From the NCBI GenBank assembly GCA_025174535.1, contig JALBUN010000018.1, positions 682,001 to 746,000 on the forward strand: a stretch of 64,000 bases of DNA, read 5' to 3'. The position numbers and the translations under genes were made by a program. Source of the stretch: Cantharellus purpuraceus (Eukaryota > Basidiomycota > Agaricomycetes > Cantharellales > Hydnaceae). A model generated the notes under the pieces. It searched no databases. It worked only from the letters and a program-made list of their open reading frames with translations, and was not told the origin of the DNA. Positions 11,052-21,996 of this stretch are shown piece after piece. The first letter of the stretch is position 1, and every line of letters starts with the position of its first letter.

Positions 11052-11906
11052 GTCTTCATTTCTCACCAAGTCATTTGCGGCTTTTGACTAGTTGTATTAT
11101 AGCTTACAAGTGCCTTGGGTGCTGGGTAGGAGACTCAGGTGGTATTTTTGCCCGATAGGTCGATAGGCTTCCTTCCCATCCTGGCTGATCCACTGGTGTT
11201 CCGTTTTCGCGCCATCTACCTACCAGGTTCTGGTTGCCATGGATGTAACCACTAAAGAGCGGCGAAGGATCTGGCTCCGTCTAGGCATAGAGAACGTGCA
11301 TAAGCAACATGTCGTATACTCCATAGCCAGACGGTCCAGTACGTTCGAACTCTTTATCAAGTGCACGTTTCGCCAATTCAAAAGGGTCATAGATGTTGTA
11401 GGTCGATGCTCGTACGTTGCTGTTGGAAAATCTGGGTTTGAAGTGCAGATGGCCCTGTCCCAGTCATCAGTGGCGAATAGTCGGATGGCAGAAAGCACGT
11501 ACCGGAGTTTTGGTCATGAGTACATCTTCAGGCAGCCATGCGTTAAATATACCTACGAGGCTCCGTCCATGCCATTCACGTGGGGCTTCGACGAACGCTG
11601 CAGCAGCGGGTGGGGAGCTTATGCGCTTGTAGGCTGGCGTTATGGCGATGATGATGATGCATGCGACGCCGGATTGGCTGACGGAACGAATCGCGGACAC
11701 CATCTTATGGAACCCTTCCGATGGATCGGCTAAAGCCTCCTGTCATCCTGCAAGGTACAGACGGTTCATCACGCCAGGTTCAGAGGTCATCTGTCCTTGC
11801 TTTCCTTCCCTTCACACGCGAACTTTGGTTTGATACGCAAAGGGCGTTGTTAGTTGTGCATCCCCTCTTCTACAGGTTGTGCTACCTCACCGACAAATCC
11901 CGCCAT

Positions 11907-12011
11907 CACGAGCAGATACTCTCACTCGTCCTATGTATATCCGGCCTGAATGGTCTGTGGAGTCCCATTCAGGCCGAATATGCATCGGACGAGTGAGAGT
12001 ATCTGCTCGTG
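11907..12011. repeat. Foldback insertion, 47-bp arms
   Basis: Perfect-ended inverted repeat: the left arm 11907-11953 (starts CACGAGCAGATACTC) pairs with the right arm 11965-12011, with 44 of 47 positions complementary by my count and an 11-nt loop. The equivalent place in the central spacer of the palindrome (about 42260-42285) lacks the structure but keeps the flanks (GGGCGT before, AAAAAGGTG after). It is therefore an insertion or a locally formed inversion-duplication in this copy. Confidence 0.8.
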
Positions 12012-13299
12012 AAAAAGGTGATTTATTCTTGGGCGACTTAAAGATTGGGGCAGTGTCCGCAGAAACATCCACTCCATGTAGTGTCATTTACTTCCGGGGG
12101 AGCACAGTCTGTTAGTTACGCGACTCTGCATTCAAGACCATCCATTGGTGTTTCTTTTTCCTTTGGTATCTTGTAGGATAAGTCTTTGTGTAATATTATA
12201 TGCCATACCCAATTCTGCATCCCATCTCTTTGCTCTCCTATTGTAATGCAGTATATTCATCCTGTTTCCACCTCTAGGGCAATATGTGGTATGCTATTCT
12301 GTGCATTGGCGTACTTTTCGTATTCTATCGCTTTTCGGAATGGTCTTTTTACTGTGAGGCATGCATACATTGAGTTTGGAGCTTAGCTAGAAAGGAACTG
12401 TGCGCACAACGCTTTGGTAGTAAGTAGCATGTGTCTAATCAAGAGAGGGCCCTCGAACCTGTTCACAGCTAGAACACTATGTTAACCGTCATGTAATTCG
12501 TATCTCAACGTTGGTTACATGGAGAAGGGGCGTAGAGTTTTCACAAGCAGTAAATGGTAAATGGCAGCAACACGACCAATGGTAGGACATATAGAAGCGG
12601 AAACAAGCCAGCGCCTGACTGCAGCGGATAGGAGTCTAAGCAGTAACCGAACAGAGGAGGAAAAACAAAATCGAGCGATCACGTCAAATTGTGTGTTAGC
12701 AGAAGTGTCCAGCGTATGATATACAACGATTAGAAGAATATGTCGCTGTACTGCAATGCTTCTATAGCAAATCCACCTCGAAGATAGCCGGAAGCAGGTT
12801 GGAACTGGGGGAGCAGGAAGTCAGTCGCTTTTCCCATGATGATCCTGGGAGTATTGACACTGTACACACCTCTGGAAATAGTCACGCCGGTTCTCACAAG
12901 GGATCAACAACGTGCCATGTTGCGAGTAACACAACGTTGTCTTTGACGATCTTAAATTGCGAGGGGAGGGGATACGTTCGCAATCTTACTGCCTGGAAGG
13001 GGGATTGCATCAACAATGTGAAGAAGATAGGATACCTTACTGACTACTCACCGCAGGTACTTCTCTAGCAGGCGACCACAGATGCACACATGGCTTGGGT
13101 GCTTTATGCATGCGTGGCTGGGGACTGTGCGAGGGATTGTGAAGTCTGGCTTGACGCCACAGCAAGTCCTGGTCTTGATCAGCGGCGTGCTAGTGTTGAA
13201 GGGAATGACCAGTTAGATGCCTATCCATGACATAAAGGTGACGCCGTTCGAGTAGGGTTTCTGAAGCCCGGGAGGAAGGTAGTTATGGATCCGTTCATG

Positions 13300-14050
13300 G
13301 AATGAAGCTAGGTCACGAACAATGCTTGGTGGATAAGATGTGTCTGCGCCGAATGTTAGTGGATGGAATAAAAGCAACAGATATGAGAACTGTTGGAACA
13401 CTTTACAAGCCATGCAAGCGTCTGAACCTGCCCACCAACAGCCACGCAGCTCTGACTGATAAACTGGAAGACTGGCAAGGTCATCCAGAGGCAACTACAG
13501 AAGAGAGCTAGGGTCAGTATGAAATTAAGATCGATATGATCATCATGAAAGAGAGCTGGCGCAGACCCTCATGAACGTTGCAACAAAGGAAGTTGAAGGA
13601 CAAAGAGCGCACATAGTACGAGGATTTCTTGCATTGGCCATGCTTGCGACAGAATTCGAGTCAGCTACGACAAGGATAAGCCCGTTGGAATCACACAACG
13701 CTAGGAAGAAGGTGTTAGAGCACGGGTCATGTTGCGGAGCTATATCAACAGCTGGGATCCACAGGAGGAACGCTGGTGTTGGAGAGGCTGTCCTGCCAGT
13801 TGTCTGTCAGTGCCGCATGGGTCACGCGAGAAAATGATCACCTACTCCCTTTTCCGTGTCGACGCTGACACTACCAATGATGGTATATGGTACACCTCTG
13901 AATGAGATTGTTCTGGTGCGGGAGTTGCTCTTGCCTAAGAGTCCCAGTCAGCTCTGTTGCCCTCACCAGCCATTCACAGCCGTGACTCACCGGTGCAGCG
14001 ATCCAAAGGTAGAGTATGAGCTAGGCCAGACAAATGGATAAGATACCCGC
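13300..14050. repeat. Module J, diverged copy
   Basis: Matches 43530-44230. A plus frame at 13571-13837 shares FESATTRISPLES with FESATARICPLES at 43808-44155. The opposite strand in the palindrome arms is open over the same stretch for 147 codons (41109-41552). I cannot decide the coding strand. Conserved block on the other strand: AALTDTQQGILANTS. Confidence 0.35.
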
Positions 14051-14091
14051 AAACAATTGGGAAGATTAAGGAGGAGGAAAATGCGAGGGTG

Positions 14092-14397
14092 TCATGGGAG
14101 ACACCTTAGAGGGAGCGTTGAGAAGGCAAGGGCGGAGGGTGAGGAGGTGCATGAGGGTGCTAGTGGTGGAGCCTCTGTGGGTGTGGCCCTGTGCCTTCGG
14201 GGTATGTCTGGGAAAATGACATGAGCGAGGCGCCAGATAGCCCAATCAGAACAGAGAACATTCGACCTGGAAGCGCCTGAAGTGACGACTTCCATATAAT
14301 CGATGATTGTTGTCATCGAACATTGGCTGTGAGTTGCTAGACTGCAGCGTGGACTCAATATCGAACGATCCGTGTATCGGACGAATCTTTGAAACAA
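14092..14397 (-). CDS. Conserved repeat-borne ORF I, copy
   Basis: A frame with the block VVTSGASRSNVLCSDWAIW followed by an S/P/T-rich tail, ending LPLRCLP. It is nearly identical to 40723-40989 and 44573-44307 in the palindrome arms. It starts 5' of the ATG used in E. The downstream frame, ending LDRCTGESRL before a conserved TGA, lies at about 14000-13970. No known domain. Confidence 0.3.
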   Translation of the reverse strand: MFQRFVRYTDRSILSPRCSLATHSQCSMTTIIDYMEVVTSGASRSNVLCSDWAIWRLAHVIFPDIPRRHRATPTEAPPLAPSCTSSPSALAFSTLPLRCLP

Positions 14398-15228
14398 ATT
14401 TTCACAAAGAATTGACAGGATCTCCTGCTTATGGAAAAAAGGCTAAAAATCGGGTTTCAAACGTGCGATGCACATCGACTATAAATGTTGGGCGGTGACA
14501 AAGAACCCGTGGGAGCCACAGCGTGGATCACTTGCGCCCCGAGGGTCAGTTGCGAAGCGCGCTATGGGACAGAGCTGTCAGCTCGACATATTGTCCATTT
14601 CGGTAATATCACGTACAACGAATATAATTCTCCATGCATCTTTACGCCATTAATTAGAATTCTGATGCCCCATGACATTATCGCTTCCAAAAAGGCAATA
14701 TTCTTGCTCATGGACAGCAACCTCGGGTATTCTCCAAAGCACCATCCCAGATAAGTAAGCACAAGGGGAGACCCCCAGGAGAATCCAGCTTGCGAAAAAC
14801 GTCAGCAAGGCAACTTTCGTGTGGGATGGTCACATCTGAGATTCAGGCTCAGGGTAGTCACAAGTTTAATGGATACATGCACAATGTACATACCATATTT
14901 CTCACACTCATTGATGCGCTTATATAGATGCCGTGGACCCCATCGGTGGTATCCAAAGTATGACCACCGGAAAGTGGGAGGAAGTGGCATGCCACAGGGC
15001 GAATTCAATTGTTCTCAGTAGATTCAGTTGAAATCTAGGTCTCATGTCGATACATTTGCCTTGAGACTTTGTGGTCCTGCCGAGAGTGAATCATTTCGTC
15101 CCAATTGTGCCCTTGAGCCTCGAGATATCGTCGCTATCCGAATCGGGGACTGATGAATGTTGAAACTCCATGGCGCTTATTGGCGTCCACGGTGTTTAGC
15201 TAGGTGGCATAACCATTGGCTTGGGATA

Positions 15229-15404
15229 TGTTTGAGTGTTGAGGATCGCTGAGAAACCATGACAACCTCAGCCTGCCAACGCATCAGACCGATGGCCACA
15301 ATGGTTGCTTGGAAACGCGCACTGGATTGCTATGTAGAGATCTTTATGTTTACTATAAGTACATGCATATTAGAATACACAATAATCATCATACTATCTC
15401 TATA
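15229..15404 (+). mobile_element. Ty1/copia 5' LTR
   Basis: The repeat-unit match breaks at 15228 and a sequence starting TGTTTGAGTGTTGAGG begins. It contains a TATA-like TACTATAAGTACATG at about 15351 and ends near CTCTATA, followed by leader and a gag start at 15471. The exact 3' edge (about 15402-15406) is inferred. No 3' LTR partner for this copy was found, so the element is truncated. Confidence 0.5.
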
Positions 15405-15470
15405 GGTTATGGGCCCTGCTCCCTAACCTTGTACCTGCACCCAGCACCATAACACGAAGACATCAAATCC

Positions 15471-15725
15471 ATGGCAGAACACACTAATGTCTGTCGCATC
15501 GACCCGCTTAAAGGCGTGGAAAATTATGCAGTCTGGAAGATAAAAATGATTGACATATTAATGGACCAAGGCTGGTGGGAATACATCAAACAAGGGATGT
15601 TACCTGCAGCCCAAGCCCTGAATAGGGACCGCCAGGCACTGTCCACTATCAGATTGAGAGTAGCTGACTCAATGCTGGTTTATATATCAAGTGCATCCTC
15701 ATCAAAAGAAGCTTGGGACATGTTT
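15471..15725 (+). pseudogene. Copia gag, N-terminal fragment
   Basis: Starts MAEHTNVCRIDPLKG and continues with ENYAVWKIKMIDILMDQG, the N-terminal pattern of Ty1/copia Gag (DUF4219/UBN2 type). It is cut after KEAWDM by an LTR beginning TGTTTTGAAACC at 15726. Only 85 codons remain; Gag of this type normally continues another 150 or more codons to a zinc knuckle. Confidence 0.7.
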
Positions 15726-15763
15726 TGAAACCCACAAAATTATGGTGTTAGGGCAAACTGTAT
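15726..15763. mobile_element. 38-bp end fragment of the TGTTTTGG...TGTATGGG LTR family
   Basis: Same sequence as the first 38 bp of the solo LTR at 28628 and of the piece at 18046. It is followed directly at 15764 by TGTATGGGAACC, the opposite terminus of the same LTR in inverted orientation. Confidence 0.65.
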
Positions 15764-16965
15764 GGGAACCACCTTTTCCCTATCAAATTCCATTTATGCA
15801 GCACCAATGTGCTATTCTTTGCTTCTCCATTCCTAAATATCAGCATATATTTAGTGCTTGTACCTGGAATGGACTTATTCAAATAATCTCTATTTTTCCA
15901 TATTTTTTCAGGAATATTCCATGTAGAACTTGGCCCAGAATCATTTATTTCTGCTGTGCTACAGTTGTGGACCCATAGGCACCCACAAACCTTCACACAG
16001 CTGGCTCTCCCCCTTTGGACCAGGCATTTGGCCTGAATTCAAGCTCAGATGTCTCTGATCAATAAATATTCCATAACTTGACAACCACAGCCTCTCAGGG
16101 CACTATTTTCCATGGAGATCATCACCTGAGATGTGGCTACCCATGGCTGTGCAAACCAGTGCAGAAAACAGGGTGGATACCCTTCTTTTTGCCTGATCAG
16201 TGCCTAGTTCAGGGATCAGATCACCTGATGGGTGATCAGATCAGGTGATTGCCTTGGAATATTCTACCCCTTTCCATAACATTCTAGCTGTTTCCTTCTA
16301 TTATTAGATAGAACTTTCCAGAACCATTATTCAGCTCCTGATCAGTGTTAGTCCAGTGATCAGAACCTGTGATTGGCTTGGAATATTCTACCCCTTTCTT
16401 CCACCTTCCACAACCTTCCAGTAGTTTCCATCTATTAATAGGTAGAATATTCCAGAAGCATTAGTCAGCTCCTGTAAATACAATATATAAGGAGGTCATT
16501 CTGCCTCTGAAATAGCAATATATCCTACCCATCTTCTGCACACCAGTGTGACTAGAGTGACATACAGTGTCATCCTCTATATCTCAGTAACTGTTGATTA
16601 CCAGTTCAAGGATCTTTTACAGTTGTGTAACTGTGCTTGATTGCACTCGAAGTAGTGATTGTCCTGCTTTGGGCATGAGTGTAGTATCTGCCTCACGTGA
16701 CTACGAATCTACAGGGTGAGATTGTCTGTCAATAGTCCTGCCATTAGTGCTCTTGTTTAAGTTACTAGTGTGTACTGCCTTTGCAGAGCATTAGAAGCTT
16801 GAACTCGTGTGAAGCAGTTGCTAGACTACTTCACACATTGCTGTTACCCACTTCTGAGTGCCACTGGTTGGATGGTTGGATTCATCCACCTACTTCCTTT
16901 AGCCTCTAAGTGCATTCCCCTCTTTTTGGAATATCTGGACCCCTAAGCATCTGTGAACTCTAGAC
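15764..16965 (+). mobile_element. LTR (TGTATGGG family), sense orientation
   Basis: Reverse-complement match to 28855-30059. It carries a promoter-like TATATAAGGAGG at about 16486. Inside are two diverged tandem copies of a stretch ending ATTGGCTTGGAATATTCTACCCC (at about 16240-16275 and 16370-16400). Similarity to the solo LTR stops near 16965 (CTCTAGACTC), so the 3' part of this LTR is missing or replaced. Confidence 0.65.
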
Positions 16966-16995
16966 TCACAACAACAGACAGTGAATTAAAAGGCA

Positions 16996-17753
16996 TTGGC
17001 CATGCTGTTCACAGAACAGACTGTACCAATGTGCAGAGTCATCAAGAAAATGACTCTGCTGGCTCGTGCTGATAATGCAAGTTATCTCACTCTACTGACC
17101 ACACTGGTGGACACACTTGCCCTCATACAGGGGTGGCAAGTAAACCCTGATGGGGTCCCCTGGCCATCTGACAGGAGTTGGATGGCACCATGAACTTGTC
17201 TGATGTGGACATATGGATGTGGCTGCAAAAGGCCACTCCTAAGAAGGGTTCTTCTGCATTCAAGAAGAACCTCTGGACTATGTTCCAGAATGCCGGCCAC
17301 TGGGAATTATTGACCAGTGGCCAAATGTTCTCACCAACTCTTGGTGACACCTTTCACACTTCAATCACTGGAGTATATGATCGGGGGAATCGCTCCCCCA
17401 AAGAACATACTGAACTAGAGCTTGCGCTCTGGTTTGGGCAATCAGGAGGCATCACCCCCAATCATGCTGCTATATTAGAGGAGTTTGCTAAACACATTGC
17501 CTCTGGAGCAGCATTTAACCAGCCCACCAGGGTTGGTAAGCGAAAGCAGGAGACTCAAGGAGACTCCCAAGCAGCTCATAAAGCTGCTAAACACTCTCTT
17601 GCTGAGTGTTTAGGTCATGAACAACTTAATCATGACCTCAATCAGGATGCTGTGGTAGCAATTGCATCCTCCTCATCCATTCAAGTGGATGAGGATATGG
17701 CAGCAATGTCAGGGATGACTGAGAGCCATCCCCCTCTGGAGCTGTATGATTAA
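16996..17753 (+). pseudogene. Unrecognised retroelement ORF (frameshifted)
   Basis: Two overlapping frames, 16996-17193 (65 codons) and 17178-17753 (191 codons), read as one protein if a frameshift near 17180 is allowed. The second reads DVDIWMWLQKATPKKG... and ends SHPPLELYD. It contains a K/R-rich patch (VGKRKQE) and a Ser-rich acidic C-terminus. The stop is followed by a purine tract (AAAAAGAGGAGGG) and an LTR at 17796, so this is probably the last ORF of an LTR element. I see no zinc knuckle, protease, RT or integrase motif and do not recognise the family. Confidence 0.45.
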
Positions 17754-17795
17754 AAAGTACTGAATGAGATTGTGCCTCATTCAAAAAGAGGAGGG

Positions 17796-18040
17796 TGTAA
17801 GTACCCAAGGTACTTACTTACTATAGTATATAATTATAATTAAGGTATGCAGCATTCCATTAAGGAATGCTGTCTTCTTGGTAGATATATGTGCCCATAG
17901 GGTGCATATATATAGTTATTATGTAAGCCAGTGGACCCAAGTACACATGTGGGTCCACATATAGTAGACAGACCTTAGTAAACAACCACACTGTACAGCA
18001 CATTGCACAACCAATATACTTGGTTGAGTTCTGTGTAACA
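17796..18040 (+). mobile_element. Short LTR (245 bp), 3' LTR of the preceding element
   Basis: Begins TGTAAGTACCC directly after a polypurine tract and ends TCTGTGTAACA. A related 3' end (CACACAACCAATATACT...GAGTTCTGTGCAACA) occurs at about 32820-32870. The 5' LTR partner is not visible upstream of 16996. Confidence 0.6.
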
Positions 18041-18045
18041 GTGTG

Positions 18046-18237
18046 TGTTTTGGAACCTGCAAAATTATGGTGTTAGGGCAAACTCTAAATCACCACAATT
18101 CCATGAATGAACAGCTGAGAAGAATATCAAACCCTGCTGCAGCACAACTCCAGAAACAATTTAACATTTGTACTTTGGTTACAATCCTTTGTATTGGTCA
18201 ATGCAGACTATATGCCAAAAAGTAATATGTTTCTTAG
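18046..18237. mobile_element. Fragment of the TGTTTTGG LTR family
   Basis: 192 bp matching 28628-28822 almost base for base (TGTTTTGGAACC...GTTTCTTAG). It is cut at 18238 by another LTR. Confidence 0.7.
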
Positions 18238-18840
18238 TGTTATTTGGAAAACCAGACTTCTGGGGAGAAAAAGGAGAGGGGGGAACAAAGGGGATAGGAG
18301 GGACAGGAGCATATAGGAGGCTCAGGAGGTTTGGAGGGGCAAAGGGGGTAAAGGAGGACGGTTACAGGAATGGAATAGGGAACAGGAGAAGCCCCTGTGA
18401 GTTCCAGAACTTCCTGGACATTATTTCGCTTTTATTTTCATCATTTCATCATCATGGACACTCCCCCCATCATCATCTCATCATCCATCCCATCATTGAC
18501 TCAGGACATTCACGAATGACTTCATTCATTCATAGGACTTAGTATCACATATAAATCATGTCTGTAATGCACTTGAAAAGATAGAGTAATTATCTCTCAC
18601 CCATTCTGTCTGTGTGTCTGAATCTATTCGTATCTGGAATAACTCCAGAACGAACATGTATTTCTATTAGCTTTTGCATATTCTATTAGAATATTGCATA
18701 TCACACTCGAATCTCAAATTATGAAGCCATACAATCACTGGCTACATTTTTAACGAGGACTTATCCAAATCACTCCAAATTTCACACAAAGATACTATTC
18801 AAGTCACTGTTATGCCAGCCATCCAGACAACTTGAGGTGC
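18238..18840 (+). mobile_element. LTR fragment related to the solo LTR at 21226
   Basis: Starts TGTTATTTGG and matches 21226-21850 closely from CAGACTTCTGGGGAG onward, including the repeated ATCATCATCTCATCATCCATC tract. Similarity fades after about 18790. The right end is not definable. Confidence 0.55.
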
Positions 18841-19727
18841 CAAGGAGTCCTCCAGTGCCTTATTTAGAACATCTTACACTTCCATCATTCACAATGCTAT
18901 GCTTCTGCCAACTGCCAGAACACACAAAACAGAAGCCAACATCATCACCACAGCGCCCAAGAGTTCGCTTTTCTTGAAGGATCATGCCTAAGCTAGGCGA
19001 GCCATGCACCCATGTCACTGCAGCCTTCTGACGAGAAACCACACTCTGTTCCAACTCTCTGTATTTCATGGTCAAATATGAGACTGTGGGGAGGTCAAGG
19101 TTGAAATCCCCAATACCTCATGTTTCTTTTATTAGACACTAATAGATCTCTTCAAGGTGTGCATTGGGCGCTTCCTGTGGCTGTACTCACCACTCATGGC
19201 GTGATAAGAGATGGGCGGACTGGGTGTCACAGGTGCGGCCATGGGATATTCTCCCACCCTGTATCTTTCTTACCACTGATGAGTGAAAACTTGAGGTCAT
19301 GGATGCATATGCCTTTGTCAACACAGTACCAAAGTACTTGACTATAGACTAAGAGTTGGGACTCTTAGTCTATCGAATTCAGGCTGAATACTGTTTGCAT
19401 GAATCTGCTGGTCTCTTTTCGGTTTGTTAGGATGTCTCGTTTGCAAGCCTTCAGCTGAATGGATTGGCCATGGAAAGGGCTCCCTTCGGCCTGGGACTTG
19501 CGTAGTACTCTGGGAATGAGCCACACAGGTGCCGCAGCACACATTCTTTTTGAGATCTGTACTATGTCATGCTACATTTGATTGTAAGTAATGATACAAA
19601 AACTATTAAGAGCGATTGATCCTCACCTCAGTTGTTAGATAGACAACTGAGGGCTAAAAAAACTCCGCTGAAACAATCCTTATCCTTTGTAATCACGTGA
19701 CTCTCTCTCACTATGATTGATTTCAAC
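18841..19727 (-). mobile_element. Copia 3' LTR and undefined flank
   Basis: On the minus strand, the copia pol ends and a polypurine tract (GATTGAGGGGGAG) is followed by TGTTGAAATCAATC starting at 19728, the expected 3' LTR start. The other LTR edge is not recognisable, and the 5' LTR is lost. Two perfect hairpins sit here: 19344-19356 with 19361-19373 (13-bp stem, 4-nt loop), and 19626-19635 with 19643-19652 (10-bp stem, 7-nt loop). No coding sequence is supported in 18841-19340. Confidence 0.45.
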
Positions 19728-21220
19728 ACTCCCCCTCAATCTATTGAGTCTGTATGCCATCGGATATACCCATGATTTTTTGAAAATATGTCAGTTTCGG
19801 TCCTGCCACTGACTTTGTAAGTGCATTGGCTGGCATCTTGTGAGTTGGTAATAGTTAAAAACTATTTGATTCATTTTGACACATTCTCGAACGAAATGGT
19901 GTGCAACATCTATGTGTTTCAACCGTGCATGAAGTGATGCATCCTTGGTAAGTGAGATAGAGCCTTGATTGTCACAGAAGATGACTGTGGCGTCCTCTTG
20001 TGGTATATCCAGGCTTCTCAACAGGCTTCTCAACCATATCACTTCTCTTGTGGAGTGACTGCTTGCCATGTATTCAGCTTCGCAAGAGGACATGGCCACA
20101 GTTTGTTGCTTCCTAGAACTCCATGATATCACAACTCCTCTGAGTGAGAATAGGTAGCCCGATATGGACTGCTGTCTATCTGGGTCATTGGCCCAGTCTG
20201 AGTCGGTGTACCCAGTTAGTCTGATGTTTTTTTTTTTCACCTAGTACCAGGCAATATTCACATGTTCCTTTTAGATACTGTATTACGCGTTTTGCCGCTT
20301 CCCAGTGTTGAAGGCCAGGGTTTGAGGAGAACTGACTGAGTTGTTGGACTGCAAACATGATATCTGGGCGGGTTGTGATTGCCGCATACATGAGTGACCC
20401 CACTATTGCTTGATACAGTACTTTCTCCATTTTTTCTTTCTCTTTGTCATTCTTAGTGCACATGGATACAGATAACCACAGTCCTGGTTCCAATGGTGTG
20501 CTGACTGGGTAAGCCTCCTGCATTTTGAACCTAGATATAATCGTGTCCACATATGCTGCTTGGGATAGGGATATCGACTGGTCCTCATAATTGTGTGTGA
20601 TGGTGACGCCAAGTAACCAATGTACCTCTCCCAAATCTTTTATTTCAAAAAAGCTCTGTAAGTCGTTCTTCAGTCTTGCCATTTCCTGGTCTGAACTAGC
20701 GCACACCAGCATGTCATCTATGTGTATCGCAATGATTGATGTCCCTTCATCTGTTGTGCAGGTGTATATGCAATGATTGACAGCCACTCGCTTGTACCCA
20801 AACTTGGTCATTGTGGAATGGAGCTTCTTGTTCCATTGCTGTCCTCCTTGTTTTAGTCCATAGAGTCCTTTTTGCAACAGTGCCAGGTGGTCTTCCTTCC
20901 CCACTTCCTCATATCCTTTTGGCTGCCTCATATATATCTCCTCTTCTAAATCTCCATATAGGAAAGCAGTTTTCATGTCGAATTGTCTCAGGAGCCAGTT
21001 CCAGTGTGCACCTATGTGTAGAATGGTGCGCATACTTTCCATACGGGCAACTGGTGCGAATGTATCTGTATAATCCATACCCGCCACTTGTGTGAACCCT
21101 TGAGCAACTAGGCGGACCTTGTGTTCGATCTCAAACCCTTTTTCATCTCGTTTTATGTGGCATACAGGTCGACAACCAATGATCTTCCTCCCTTTTGGCA
21201 CCATTGATGGTGGGATGAGC
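19728..21220 (-). pseudogene. Copia pol: reverse transcriptase and RNase H part
   Basis: From 21204 down: KIIGCRPVCHIKRDEKG, KVRLVAQGFTQVAGMDYTDTFAPVAR, FDMKTAFLYGDLEEEIYMRQP and LYGLKQ. The active-site region follows as IAIHIDDMLVCA (the YVDD box with His-Ile). RNase H follows as GYTDSDWANDPDRQQSISGYLF and MSSCEAEYMASSHSTREVIWLR. A frameshift lies at a run of A/T near 20227-20238 (EKKK/MKKKN). The order is typical of Ty1/copia. It is interrupted on its 5' side by the solo LTR at 21226. Confidence 0.85.
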
Positions 21221-21225
21221 TTCCA

Positions 21226-21991
21226 TGTTGTTCCAGCTGCCGGACGTCTAGCTGCCGGACTTCTGGGGAGAAGGGAGAGGAGAGGGGGATTACAGGGGAC
21301 AGGGGAGGAACAGGAGCATATAGGAGGCTCAGGAGGTTTTGAGGGACAAAGGGGGTAAAGGAGGACGGTTACAGGAATGGAATAGGGAACAGGAGAAGCC
21401 CCTGTGAGTTCCAGAACTTCCTGGACATTATTTTCGCTTTTATTTTCATCATTTCATCATCATGGACACTTCCCCCCATCATCATCTCATCATCCATCCC
21501 ATCATTGACTCAGGACATTTACGAATGACTTCACTCATTCATAGGACTTAGTATCATATATAAACCACATCTGTAATGCACTTGAATAGATAGAGTAATT
21601 ATCTCTCACTTATTCTGTCTGTGTGTCTGAATCTATTTGTATCTGGAATATCTCCAGAACGAACGCGTATTTCTATTAGCTTTTGCATATTCTATTATAA
21701 TATTGCATATCCCACTCGAATATCGAATTACGAAGCCATACAATCACTGGCTACTTTTTTATTAAGCATTTACTCTCGTTCGAGTCATCTGCTCCTCATC
21801 CCTGCTTAAATTGTCGATATCTAGATGAAGATCACACCAAATCCCATCAAACTTCGTAGGAAGATACTACTCAAGTATATCTTCAATTCTACTATGCATA
21901 CATCGTGTTCCCACCACTGCTCCACTTTCTATTCGACTTCTGCTCGTCACTACACCCCAGCAAAGCAATTATTGACATTATTCAAATAACA
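21226..21991. mobile_element. Solo LTR inserted in copia RT, TSD TTCCA
   Basis: 766 bp beginning TGTTGTTCC and ending CAAATAACA, flanked on both sides by TTCCA (21221-21225 and 21992-21996). Removing it with one TTCCA rejoins the copia frame at the conserved VW-KLIPPSMVPKGRK region. No internal domain remains. Related copy: 18238-18840. Confidence 0.85.
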
Positions 21992-21996
21992 TTCCA

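Larger units (their letters stand above)
8003..15228 (+). repeat. Repeat array: unit P (F-E-D-C) followed by unit Q (A''-J-I-H)
   Basis: In plus orientation, 8003-8640 matches 47630-48240 (module F), 8700-9600 matches 48290-49020 (E), 9600-10130 matches 49020-49540 (D) and 10360-11090 matches 49780-50500 (C). 11170-12780 then matches the central spacer 41800-43040. 13080-14050 matches 43330-44240 (J), 14060-15000 matches 44290-45200 (I), and 15010-15228 matches 45240-45450 (start of H). The match stops exactly where a copia LTR begins at 15229. The copy is visibly diverged from the palindrome arms. It shows that units P and Q are neighbours in a head-to-tail array. Confidence 0.75.
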
